Shown in pieces: positions 56,195-64,000 of a stretch of DNA of 64,000 nucleotides. The stretch covers positions 25,044,789 through 25,108,788 of the forward strand of contig CM042181.1 of NCBI GenBank assembly GCA_023376005.1, given 5' to 3'. Position numbers and translations under genes: made by a program. The stretch is from Doryteuthis pealeii. Its lineage: Eukaryota > Mollusca > Cephalopoda > Myopsida > Loliginidae. Within the stretch, counting starts at the first letter, position 1. Every line of letters starts with the position of its first letter. Under the pieces are notes generated by a model. It was given only the letters and a program-made list of their open reading frames with translations. It was not told where the DNA came from and did not search any database.

Positions 56195-56450
56195 CCATAT
56201 CATAGCAAAAATGGCACATCATATTGCAATTTATATTAGAGCAATACTCTAACTTATAGAATAAAGCAACTTCCAATCCAATTTGCAACTGAATGATAAT
56301 TTTTGGGTGTTCATATTCACACTGAACATCATTTTTTAATCATCCAAATTTTAGACATAATGGATAAACCTATGAGATGTTAATTAGAAGAAACATTAAC
56401 TTCTTTCTAAAGAGAAGCATCAATATCATTGTGGATTGCTGCTGTAACCA
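56195..56450. repeat. Sequence shared with the 11.04-11.88 kb LINE surroundings
   Basis: GGCACATCATA..., AGCAATAC..., AGAATAAAGCA and AGAAGCATCAATATCAT blocks occur in the same order at 11060-11110 and 11720-11870. Confidence 0.5.
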
Positions 56451-56504
56451 CGGTTGCAGAGTTGGAGTCAGAGGTTTTGGATGGAGTCAGAGTGGGAGTC
56501 AGCA

Positions 56505-56810
56505 TCAAAAGAGCAGTTTTACAGCCACCTGCCTCCTATCAGACAAACAAGCCAAGTAAAATGAACAAGACCAGTTGGACATTGCTGGAGAAGTAAGGAC
56601 AAACTTATAAATGCCATTCTCCTATGAGCAGCTACACATGGACACACCAGTGTGGGTCGGTCAAAAAAAAAAAGCTACATCAATCAGCTCTACATGGATA
56701 CTTATGTTGTGCAGAGGACCTTCCAGGAGTGATAACTGATAGAAACGGGTGGGGAGGAAGAGTCTTGGAGATCCATGCTGTCAGCACGACATGATGATAA
56801 TGACAGTCAA
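56505..56810 (+). pseudogene. LINE C-terminal/3' fragment (second family), plus strand
   Basis: GTTGGACATTGCTGGAGAAG, CAGCTACACATGGACACACC, CAGAGGACCTTCCAGGAGTG and GAGATCCATGCTGTCAGCAC, colinear with 50700-50940 and ending in TGATGATAATGACAG. Confidence 0.68.
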
Positions 56811-56816
56811 TATAAA

Positions 56817-57065
56817 GTCAGCAGAGTGGCCTATTGTTCGTATCAGCTGGACAGCGAGGGAGTCTATCCATTTTTTGCTAGTGCTAGACTAGGGAAATTG
56901 TTTTCGCTGAGGTGGATACCACACCTAGCGTCAGCTCGAAGATACATGATTCTGGGTTTTATACCAATCCTCGCCAATGTAGCACAGCTTGGTTAATCTG
57001 ATCATAAGCTGTGCTACTCTTGTGCAGAGTTAGCAAGGATTGGTATTAAATCTGAAAGCCTGTGT
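56817..57065. mobile_element. SINE-A copy, rearranged
   Basis: The first half is reversed SINE-A (GGCCTATTGTTCGTATCAGC ... AGCGAGGGAGTCTATCC). Then GTTTTATACCAATCCTCGCC (direct) is followed by its own inversion GCAAGGATTGGTATTAAATC. It is a head-to-head internal duplication. Confidence 0.65.
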
Positions 57066-57067
57066 TT

Positions 57068-57256
57068 CCTAGGTTGATTTTTCACTTTTTAAAAATATAA
57101 AATTGTCCATCTATGCGAAAGTTGTGTTAGTATACTGAATACTGATATGAAACAATTAGATCTTTTACTTGAACCATTGCTTGAGGAAATGCCATCAAAG
57201 ATCGTTTGCTAAAATTCACAAAAAATCCTCGTTTTTACAACATTTGGCCTAGAAAT
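57068..57256. repeat. Left arm of a foldback split by a LINE
   Basis: TAGGTTGATTTTTCACTTTT ... ATTGTCCATCTATGCGAAAG ... ATTTGGCCTAGAAATTGG is the reverse complement of 60645-60842 with few mismatches. Confidence 0.88.
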
Positions 57257-57476
57257 TGGTGTTGGCGGGACACATTTTCAATTTGAATTCTATTCAAAAT
57301 ATTTAATTTCTTTCATTTTAAAATAATAATGTAATTTATTGTGTACAGTGCTCAGGTGCACCACAACTCATCAAAGTCTCATGTCAGGTACACAGAATAA
57401 TGTTGTGCCAGGAACATGAACAGTTCACAGTAGTAATATGGATGTATGTGTGTGCATGTGTATGTGGAGAGTGGCA

Positions 57477-59075
57477 TCAGGTATAGTGTTGGCGGACTAC
57501 AGGAAGCATGGAGGCTTTGAAAGCCTCAGTGCTCCGGCAGCCTACAACAGATGCAGGCAGTTTATTCCATGTCTCCGCAATTCTGAGCGTGAAAAAATGT
57601 TTCCGAAAGTCACGTGAACAGTGCTGTTTTCTGACTTTGTAGGCATGCCCACGTGTATTGGAGAGATGGAGATCAAAAAGGTGCTCCAGGTTGCTGTTGT
57701 TCAGATGATTAATAACCTTATGAGCATTTACCAGGTCAGTTGCCAGACGCCGAAGTTTCAACGAATCCATTCCCAGGGCTGCGAGACGTTCAGAGTATGG
57801 CAGATTCCTGGTGGAGGGTACTCGCCTGGTTGCACGTCTCTGTACAGTTTCTAGGAGGTTAATATTCTGAGAAAGGTAGGGGTTCCAGACTGGTGATGCA
57901 AACTCCAAGTGTGGCCGTACCATAGCTTTGTACAGCTTCAAATAGATAGCCGGTGAGCGGCTGACAAAGGTCTTGCTGAGTGACGCCAGGACGCCCTCGG
58001 CCTTTTTGGCAATTTTGGAGATGTGTTTTGTCCAACGTAAATCATTGCTGACAGTAATACCCAGATCACGTTCGCAAGAAGATTCCTTGATATTAGTGTT
58101 GTGGAGGGAGTATATGTATGATGGATTTTTCCTCCCAAAATGCATGGTGGTGCATTTGTCCACAGCCAGCTTCAGTTGCCAGTCAGTGATCCATTGTTGC
58201 ACTGTGTCCAGGTCTGATTGTAGTAACGATCTGCAGCGTTCAGGATCTGTCTTTTTTATTTCAAGGTACAACTTGATGTCATCGGCATACTTCAGGACTA
58301 TGGTATTCCTTAAGTTAGCATCTATATCATTGATATACGCAACAAACAAAAGGGGGCCAAGAACTGAGCCCTGTGGTACCCCAGATGACATCTCATATGG
58401 TGAGGAGTGTTGCCCAAGAACTGTAACTACCTCTCTCCGGTTGAGTATGAAGGACTTTAACCAGTCAAAAAGATCATCCTTCACCCCCATAGCAGAGAGT
58501 TTTGCCAAAAGTCTTTTGTGCGGCACACAGTTGAAGGCCTTAGCAAAGTCAAGGTAGACAACATCTACCCATGAGCCCCCATCAGTGATCCGGGTGATGT
58601 CCTCTAGGAACTCCACAAGTTGATCACAACAGCTAGATTTTGGGACAAATCCAAACTGGGATGGTCGGATAAGACTGTGAGAGTTCCAGAAATTCCAAAG
58701 TCCCTCTCTGATGCAGGACTCCATCAACTTAGTAATGCAACTTGTAAGACTGACTGGCCGATAGTTGACAGGTGATGTGCGGTCGCCCTTTTTGAACAGT
58801 GGAATTACACTAGCAGTTTTCCACTGTTCTGGGGTAGCACCATTTTTCAAGCAAAATTGGAAGAAAACAGCTAGCTGGTGGAGAAGGAAGTACCCGCCCC
58901 GTTTGAGAAGCAGGTATTTCACACCGTCAAGACCTGGAGAAGCATGGTTGCGTTTGCTCTTGAGGTGGCGTCGCAGCATAGCAGGTGTGAATTCTATAGT
59001 AGTTATAGAAGTTGATGTCAGAGGTGGAGGAGATGTACATTTTGGTCCTCGACAGTGAAAATGCCTGCATAGCAT
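57477..59075 (-). CDS. LINE reverse transcriptase domain (jockey/CR1-like), uninterrupted part of ORF
   Basis: A 532-residue open stretch with RT motifs in order: SPGLDGV (46-52), NYRPVSL (104-110), LDFAKAF (175-181), SGVPQGSVLGPLLF (231-244) and the catalytic YADD (263-266), then the thumb and a long C-terminal region ending QHYT. The catalytic Asp pair is intact. This RT type is that of non-LTR retrotransposons that copy RNA by target-primed reverse transcription. The apparent Met start is internal: homology continues upstream in another frame (59018-59254), so a frameshift near 59.05 kb separates the RT from its N-terminus. It carries no terminal zinc-finger domain, unlike the second LINE family here. 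Confidence 0.92.
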   Translation of the reverse strand: MLCRHFHCRGPKCTSPPPLTSTSITTIEFTPAMLRRHLKSKRNHASPGLDGVKYLLLKRGGYFLLHQLAVFFQFCLKNGATPEQWKTASVIPLFKKGDRTSPVNYRPVSLTSCITKLMESCIREGLWNFWNSHSLIRPSQFGFVPKSSCCDQLVEFLEDITRITDGGSWVDVVYLDFAKAFNCVPHKRLLAKLSAMGVKDDLFDWLKSFILNRREVVTVLGQHSSPYEMSSGVPQGSVLGPLLFVAYINDIDANLRNTIVLKYADDIKLYLEIKKTDPERCRSLLQSDLDTVQQWITDWQLKLAVDKCTTMHFGRKNPSYIYSLHNTNIKESSCERDLGITVSNDLRWTKHISKIAKKAEGVLASLSKTFVSRSPAIYLKLYKAMVRPHLEFASPVWNPYLSQNINLLETVQRRATRRVPSTRNLPYSERLAALGMDSLKLRRLATDLVNAHKVINHLNNSNLEHLFDLHLSNTRGHAYKVRKQHCSRDFRKHFFTLRIAETWNKLPASVVGCRSTEAFKASMLPVVRQHYT

Positions 59076-59640
59076 TCAGCAATAAGTTCTGCACATTCTT
59101 TTGGGTCATCGGTGATTTGGTTTGTATGAGGATTGCGAAGAGGGCCAACAGGGGAGTGAGGCCTCTGTTTCGAATGCACATATTTCCAGAACACCTTACT
59201 GTCCGGGCTGGTTGCTATGCGCTGTTCAAATTCAAGTACTGCCTTTTTTATCACCTGCTTGAGGTGGTTGACGATTTGTTCCGTTTTTCCTATTGTCCTC
59301 TGACTTGTGACGTTGGTACTCCCGCTCAGTACTACGGCGTTCCTTCCTGGCGAGTCGCACTGCTGCAGTCTCCCAAATTGCTCTCCCTGGGTGTTTCTTC
59401 CGCTTACGTGGTACTGATGCTACACATGCTGCCCATATTGAGTTCTGGATATTCTGGAGTATAATGTTAACATCTCCAGACTCGTAGAATTCAGGCCAAC
59501 TTGGGCGTTGCAGCTCTGTGCAGTAACAGTCCCAGTCCGCTTTGTCCCAGTCAAAATGAGCATCACGGGGTTGATTTTGTTTTTTGTTACTCCCCATGAG
59601 GGACAGATTGGCAACGATCATAGCATGATCAGAGTCACCC
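59018..59640 (-). pseudogene. LINE middle region between endonuclease and RT (frameshifted)
   Basis: Two overlapping frames. 59621-59232 contains a PSWPEFYESGDVNIILQNIQ segment and ARKERRSTEREYQRHKSEDN. 59254-59018 contains FWKYVHSKQRPHSPVGPLRN and DDPKECAELIAECYAGIF, the usual linker ahead of RT in jockey/CR1-like LINEs. A shift joins them near 59.24 kb. Confidence 0.8.
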
Positions 59641-59692
59641 AGAGGTTCCTCAGCAGAGACATTAATGACCGCTTCAGGGGTAGTGGTGAAGA

Positions 59693-60290
59693 TTAGATCC
59701 AGAGTATTGTCACCTCTTGTCGGGAGGTGACTACTTGGGACCAGTTCGAATCCAACACCAGCTCGAGGAAATCGTTAGCACCTTGTGGCCATTGAAAGGT
59801 TTCCCAATCAATTTCAGGGTAGTTGAAGTCCCCTGCAATGAAAACATAAGTGGCTGTTTTTCTGGCAGCAGCTCTAAGGATATCACAGAGCTGCGTGTCC
59901 TGGTTGTAATTTGGGGGACGGTAAACAACTCCCAGTAGGAGCGATGACGTGTTCATCCGTATCTCACAGAAAAAGACTTCTTGCTGTGAATGGTTCAGGT
60001 CAGCGCAAGGAATTGTTGAGAAGTCTGAACGAATGTAGATCATGACACCACCACCACGACGATTGGAGCGGTCTTTGCGAAACAGGTTGTAGCCCGTTAC
60101 GTTGAAGACCCATCACACAGTAAGGAATGAGCCCATGTTTCCGTGATTGTTATGAAATCAGGGTTGATACTTTTGACGTATGTATCAAAAAGATGTATCT
60201 TGTTGCATAGACTGCGAGCATTCAATGACAACAATTTATACCCTGATTTCAGCTCATGATTATGTGCAAGGGGTGTCAGGTTGTTCCGAG
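59693..60290 (-). pseudogene. LINE apurinic-type endonuclease domain (frameshifted)
   Basis: The minus strand gives YKLLSLNARSLCNKIH and FITITETW (catalytic Asn and Glu motifs) at ~60240-60140. After a frameshift near 60.1 kb, 60043-59693 gives MIYIRSDFS, LLLGVVYRPPNYN and VFIAGDFNYPEIDW (GDFN). These are the conserved motifs of LINE APE endonucleases, which nick the target DNA. The final SDH motif lies in the decayed region below ~59.69 kb (GDSDHAM in the minus strand at ~59625). Confidence 0.88.
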
Positions 60291-60572
60291 TTAGTTTCCC
60301 ACAGATTCTGTTTTGTTGCTATTTATCGTGGGTATACTGTCCTCGGACCAGCTGGCGTCTCTCTTCCACAAGTCCCCCGTCCTGGTGAACCTCCAAATTT
60401 GTCCATCACTACGCAGGCTGAAGCTTTCATGATCTGCTGAGTCGCGATTTAAGGAGGCTGCAGTGCGTAGTTTTGGGCGTACTTTACGTGGAAGACCAGG
60501 GCGTGTTCGGAAAGCAATCCGCTTCTCCTGCCTAGCTTTTTCTGAGGCTAGGAGGTACGAGCATGTCTCCAT
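60291..60572 (-). pseudogene. LINE N-terminal extension
   Basis: An open 93-residue stretch immediately upstream of the endonuclease, basic and without a recognised domain (KARQEKRIAFRTRPGLPRKV region). It probably belongs to the same protein or an ORF1 end. Confidence 0.5.
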
Positions 60573-60644
60573 TGAGCTTGCAAAGGTTAGCCTGATAAAA
60601 TAAAATAATATTTTCTGATTTAAATATTGAAAATGGTAAATTTT

Positions 60645-60842
60645 CTAACCAATTTCTAGGCCAAATGTCGTAAAAACAAATATTTCTTTTGAATTTTAGC
60701 AAATTATCTTTGATGCCAATTACTCAAACAATGGTACAAGTAAAAGATCTAATTGTTTCGTATCAGTATTCAGTATACTAACACAAAACTTTCGCATAGA
60801 TGGACAATTTTATAGTTTTAAAAAGTGAAAAATCGACCTACC
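60645..60842. repeat. Right arm of the foldback split by the LINE
   Basis: CCAATTTCTAGGCCAAATGT ... CTTTCGCATAGATGGACAAT ... AAAAAGTGAAAAATCGACCTA; pairs with 57068-57256. Confidence 0.88.
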
Positions 60843-60844
60843 CT

Positions 60845-61110
60845 AATCTCAACCAACTGAGCTTATAGATTATAAAACTATTAATTTTTTTTTTCATAAG
60901 ACCTGCGATGATTGATATATTCTCATAAGATATGTGGAATAATTTCAACCAGATTTCAAGTACTGATTCTTTATGACCCAAACTTTACAGATATAGTTTC
61001 AGGATTTAAATCTTGCCAGAACATGTATAATTTAAAAATCTTGCCAGAACGTGTATAATTTAAAAATGTATATTACCTAAATGTAATAGTTCTTCATATT
61101 GTATACAATT
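60845..61110. other. AT-rich DNA, nothing recognised
   Basis: Includes a local tandem duplication ATCTTGCCAGAACRTGTATAATTTAAAA (61010-61065). Confidence 0.5.
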
Positions 61111-61206
61111 ATATTACTACCTGTGTCCCATAATAATTGTTACATTTACATATAAATTCTATACACTAAATGTAACAACTATTATGAGACAGACATAGTA
61201 TTATAT
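61111..61206. repeat. Short foldback with ~38-bp arms
   Basis: CTGTGTCCCATAATAATTGT ... ACATTTA pairs with TAAATGTAACAACTATTATG ... AGACAGACATAGTA; the spacer is ~19 bp. It may be a tiny MITE. Confidence 0.7.
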
Positions 61207-61279
61207 TCTTTAACTCTACAAGATTTTACAAGTATTACACTAAATGCTAAGATAAAAGATTATGGGAAAATTTATCAAC

Positions 61280-62110
61280 TCCCCATATGAGTTGTAAGAA
61301 AAGAAAAAACAAGGCAATTAGATAAATTCAAACAAGGTTGTATAAGTAGAATTATCTGCCCTTGTGTCTATGCTGAACAGGGTTATCTGCCCTTGTTCAG
61401 GGAGTGTATAAATAGAGCCATGGAAATAGCCATTGGCAATGGTATTCCTGACATCTGAACAATATTGACTGTCTTTTATATTTTACAAAGGTTTATATAT
61501 ATTGTGCATATAATTGCTAAAACATATTCTTTTAGCTGTCAATAGCTTGATAATGGAAGCAAAGTTCAATTTATGTAGAAAACACTTATCTTTGATGTGG
61601 TTAATTCATCTTTGTTCAGACTTTCATCTATACTTCATTTCAGTTTAGGGTTCTCTGCTTAGTGGCTTCCCTCATGGTTAATTTATCTTGTTCAGACCTT
61701 TCGTCTATGCTTTGTTTCAGTTCAGAGTTCTTTGCTTAATGGCTTTCCTCATGGTTAATTTATCTTGTTCAGACCGTTCGTCTATTCTTTGTTTCAGTTT
61801 AGGGTTCTTTGCTTAGTGTCTTTCCTCTTCACTCCTGCTAGGAGAGGTCCAAAAATGTTTGTCTACCTGCTTCTGTGGCATTTAGTTGCAGACTCCCTCA
61901 TGGTCTAGAGTGGGTCAATTCTGCTACCACATCCTAGTAGCAGTTGTCAGCTTCTCCTGCCTTCTACTCTCCTATTTGACTTCTGAGTGCCTGCTTCTGT
62001 TAGCTCTCAGCTGCTTCTGCTTGTTTCTCTCGGGACCATCCAGTTCTTCCCTTCTCTCTGTATTATTAGGCTCTTAGTCCTTTCTCCCCCTTTGAAATTC
62101 CTGCCTAATT
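61280..62110 (+). repeat. Possible LTR-like block with TATA box
   Basis: GTGTATAAATAGAGCCATGG at ~61387 is a good TATA box with duplicated upstream elements (ATCTGCCCTTGT twice, 61350-61396). It is followed by a tandem repeat array and a more G+C-rich segment to ~62110. The promoter-like layout suggests an LTR, but ends are not defined. Confidence 0.4.
61599..61829. repeat. Tandem repeat, 3 x 77 bp
   Basis: Three consecutive 77-bp units (61599-61675, 61676-61752, 61753-61829) each start GGTTAATT(C/T)ATCTT and contain TTGTTCAGAC, ATTTCAG/GTTTCAG, GGGTTCT and CTTCCCTCAT/CTTTCCTC blocks, with point differences. Confidence 0.9.
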
Positions 62111-62229
62111 TCAGGCCATATCAGTTTTTCACATAAGATGGAATCATTCATAATGTTAGGGGGGATAACCCATATTTTTCACAAAACTTTTAATCTTGAA
62201 TATAATCTCTGCTTTTGTACTTTCAGTTT

Positions 62230-62715
62230 GTTTGGTTTGGTTTGTTTTATGGCATATCAACCTCAGTGGGTCAATTAATACTGAAAAAATTTTGAAATAA
62301 ATTTATTCTTAATGAGTACTCAATTTTTTTTATAAACACATTTTTCTATTTAATCCATAGATGAGCCCTAACACTATGGGTCAGAGTGGACCTGGGAACA
62401 ATGGTGATGAAGGGGTGCTACACATTCCCCAAACTTCCAGAACCGGAACCCCACCATCAGATAGAGTTTAACGATATTCCCAGGACATCTTCTAGCACAT
62501 ATATGATAAAAAGGGTTGGGGTTTGCCATAAGGGCAATGGGATTGATATAGCCAGCTGATTGATCAGAGAGGGCCTCTCCAACTGCCCGTCTAAACGAAG
62601 TAAGGACCAAAATGGAGTGTTGCAAGTCACCAGGATTCTGTCCTTAAGCATCACAGGTCGCCACCCACAACCCCATTGGGAGGGGAGGGTCTTACCCCTC
62701 TACAGAGGTGCAGTC
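62230..62715 (-). mobile_element. SINE-D copy, minus strand
   Basis: Reversed tail TGGTTTGGTTTGTTTTATGG then CATATCAACCTCAGTGGGTC, the body (GGGTCAGAGTGGACCTGGGA) and end CTTACCCCTCTACAGAGGTG. The 5' end is short by ~25 bp relative to 37463-38016. Confidence 0.85.
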
Positions 62716-63026
62716 GGTGTATTCCAAAAGTCCCAGGCTATTTCTTTTATTTAATTTTGTCAATCCTTTTTTTCTTTTTTGTAGGATGCTATAAGAGAAA
62801 TTGATAACATTGCAGCCAATTTGTAATGATATATAATTATTCATTGTTATGCATGAATTGCTGTTGGCAATTTGTCTAAATCTGATCATCAATATTTTGA
62901 TTTGCATATTAATTACTTTTATAGAATGGCTACATAAAAGCTAATTGAAAATTGTTCAGTGAATAATTATTAACAATTCAAATTATTACTTATTTATTTT
63001 TCTTTGATAAAAAAACAAATATTGAT

Positions 63027-63057
<31 letters not shown>

Positions 63058-63120
63058 ATCAGTTCCTAAAATGTTAATATCCACAACTGGACTGAACCCA
63101 ATGGATGGTCATTAGTTGTT
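62716..63120. other. AT-rich DNA with (GAAA)n
   Basis: A tetranucleotide (GAAA)n run at 63027-63058. Otherwise nothing recognised. Confidence 0.5.
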
Positions 63121-63122
63121 GG

Positions 63123-63543
63123 TTAAATCGAACTTAACGGACCTAAATTCTACCAACATATGTCACCTCACCGAAAGAAAAAAAATACCAAAAATCAGGA
63201 AATTAACCGATTTTAATGAAATTTTCAGTGTTGATATATTAATAAATAACAGATATAATGCACCAGTTATTTTATTTAAAAACTTCAGGTCAGTTAATTT
63301 GAACCATGTATCTTTGAGGCGTAACACAGATTGTAAAAGATACAGGGTTCAAAGTTAACTGACCTGAAAAAAAGTAAAAGTTTTTAAATAAAATAACTGG
63401 TGCATTATATATTTTATTCATTAATATATCAACACTGAAAATTTCATTAAATTCGCCTAATTCCCTGATTTTTGGTATTGTTAAAAGTTTCAGCAGGGTG
63501 ACATATGATGGTGGAATTTAGGTCCGTTAAGTTTGATTTAACT
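63123..63543. mobile_element. Foldback element X, copy 2
   Basis: Left arm 63123-63320 and right arm ~63340-63543 are reverse complements and match 40314-40747 over the full length (GGTTAAATC ends, TTAACGGACCTAAATTC, TAATGCACCAGTTATTTTAT). Copy 2 has a slightly shorter left arm, lacking the TTTTACATTTTTTC block near the centre. Confidence 0.88.
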
Positions 63544-63544
63544 T

Positions 63545-63925
63545 GGTTGTTTTATATCTTAACCAGTAAGATATTCTCATAGGTACATTTATTATTATAA
63601 AATACATTTCTATTACTACTAGAAATACCAACAAGATGTTTTTACAAATATATATATATTGTTGTAATGGAATATTCCACACTCTCCCTCACCCATGTGG
63701 TCTGACTATATATATAGTGAGCATGGCATTATGCTGGGCTGGCTTTGAGGATTAGTAGCATACTTCACTATCCCTTGTCTGTTTTATTGTATCCCTCTGC
63801 AATAATACCCTCTATCTTAAATCTATGAATGTGCTGACTGGTCCTTCCACTCGACTACTACCTTGTCTGATTGTATCCTTTTTAAGGACACAACGCACAC
63901 ATATATATATATATCATATTCCTCA
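63545..63925. other. Unassigned DNA
   Basis: TA-rich short runs (63648-63658, 63899-63914). No gene seen. Confidence 0.35.
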
Positions 63926-64000
63926 CTATCATCAGGGCATGCTGACAGCATGATTCACTCTTATCACTTGTCCCTATCGATCATTGTCACTGGTAGATCC
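63926..64000 (-). pseudogene. LINE 3' end (second family), continues beyond the window
   Basis: CATCAGGGCATGCTGACAGC and ACTTGTCCCTATCGATCATT correspond to the reversed 3' end seen at 25826 and 21004. Confidence 0.5.

Larger units (their letters stand above)
57330..60600 (-). mobile_element. Jockey/CR1-like LINE, ~3.3 kb, endonuclease and RT, inactivated
   Basis: Minus-strand element whose 3' tail (reversed: AATAATAATGTAATTTATTG) begins near 57331. The 5' end near 60590 is probably truncated. Order on the minus strand: N-terminal segment, apurinic-type endonuclease (60.3-59.7 kb), middle region (59.6-59.0 kb), RT (59.1-57.5 kb), 3' UTR. TAAAATAATA occurs at both junctions, a likely target duplication. 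It lies exactly between the arms of a foldback. Frameshifts in the endonuclease and before RT make it non-autonomous now. Three truncated copies lie at 37.0-38.2, 43.2-43.7 and 45.1-45.3 kb. Confidence 0.9.

Overview
The window is animal nuclear DNA, AT-rich and intron-rich in character. It is packed with tRNA-derived SINEs, non-LTR and LTR retrotransposon debris, mariner-type elements, long foldback (inverted-repeat) elements and TA/CA/TC microsatellites. A single-exon stretch encodes a Storkhead-box (STOX / Drosophila knockout) N-terminus. This repeat mix (several tRNA-head SINE families, Gypsy, Penelope-like and jockey/CR1-like elements, TTAGGG-type short tracts, hammerhead-type motifs) suggests a mollusc, and a cephalopod is plausible. 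That placement is an inference from repeat style, not a species identification.

Layout. Positions 1-8102 are intron 1 of the Storkhead gene, which is transcribed on the minus strand. This intron has little retrotransposon material but holds several clean hairpins and two MITE-like foldbacks (1413-1445, 1808-1914, 2081-2450, 2671-2832, 3695-3731). Exon 1 lies at 8103-8667 and ends in a consensus GTGAGT donor. Positions 8668-9330 are its 5' UTR/promoter side. From about 9.3 kb to the end I see no further host exon: the remaining 55 kb reads as upstream intergenic DNA made of mobile elements inserted into one another.

Mobile elements fall into recognisable groups. SINE-A has a perfect A box and near-perfect B box (about 11 copies or pieces); SINE-B has a second tRNA-like head (7). 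SINE-C has a tRNA head, a 4 x 21 bp array and a CTGAAGA...GAAA tail, mostly present as inverted pairs. SINE-D and SINE-E share a 3' tail. There is a jockey/CR1-like LINE (one 3.3 kb copy with endonuclease and RT at 57.3-60.6 kb, three truncated copies) and a second LINE represented only by C-terminal fragments. A Gypsy pol remnant lies at 17.0-19.3 kb, and a Penelope-like GIY-YIG endonuclease remnant at 54.1-54.7 kb. There are also several mariner/Tc1-type elements, including a transposase pseudogene split by a SINE with a perfect 15 bp target duplication.

Most noteworthy are: (i) the STOX exon; (ii) minus-strand hammerhead ribozyme motifs at 13712-13758 (all consensus core positions, fully paired stems) and 9916-9960, sharing flanking sequence, which points to a retrozyme- or Penelope-type element; (iii) a LINE sitting exactly between two ~195 bp inverted arms (57.07-60.84 kb); (iv) nested insertions whose target duplications can be read directly; (v) an unusual density of near-perfect long hairpins, including a ~430 bp family with ~200 bp arms present twice. 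All transposon ORFs appear broken or truncated. The Storkhead exon is the only sequence I regard as a functional host gene part.
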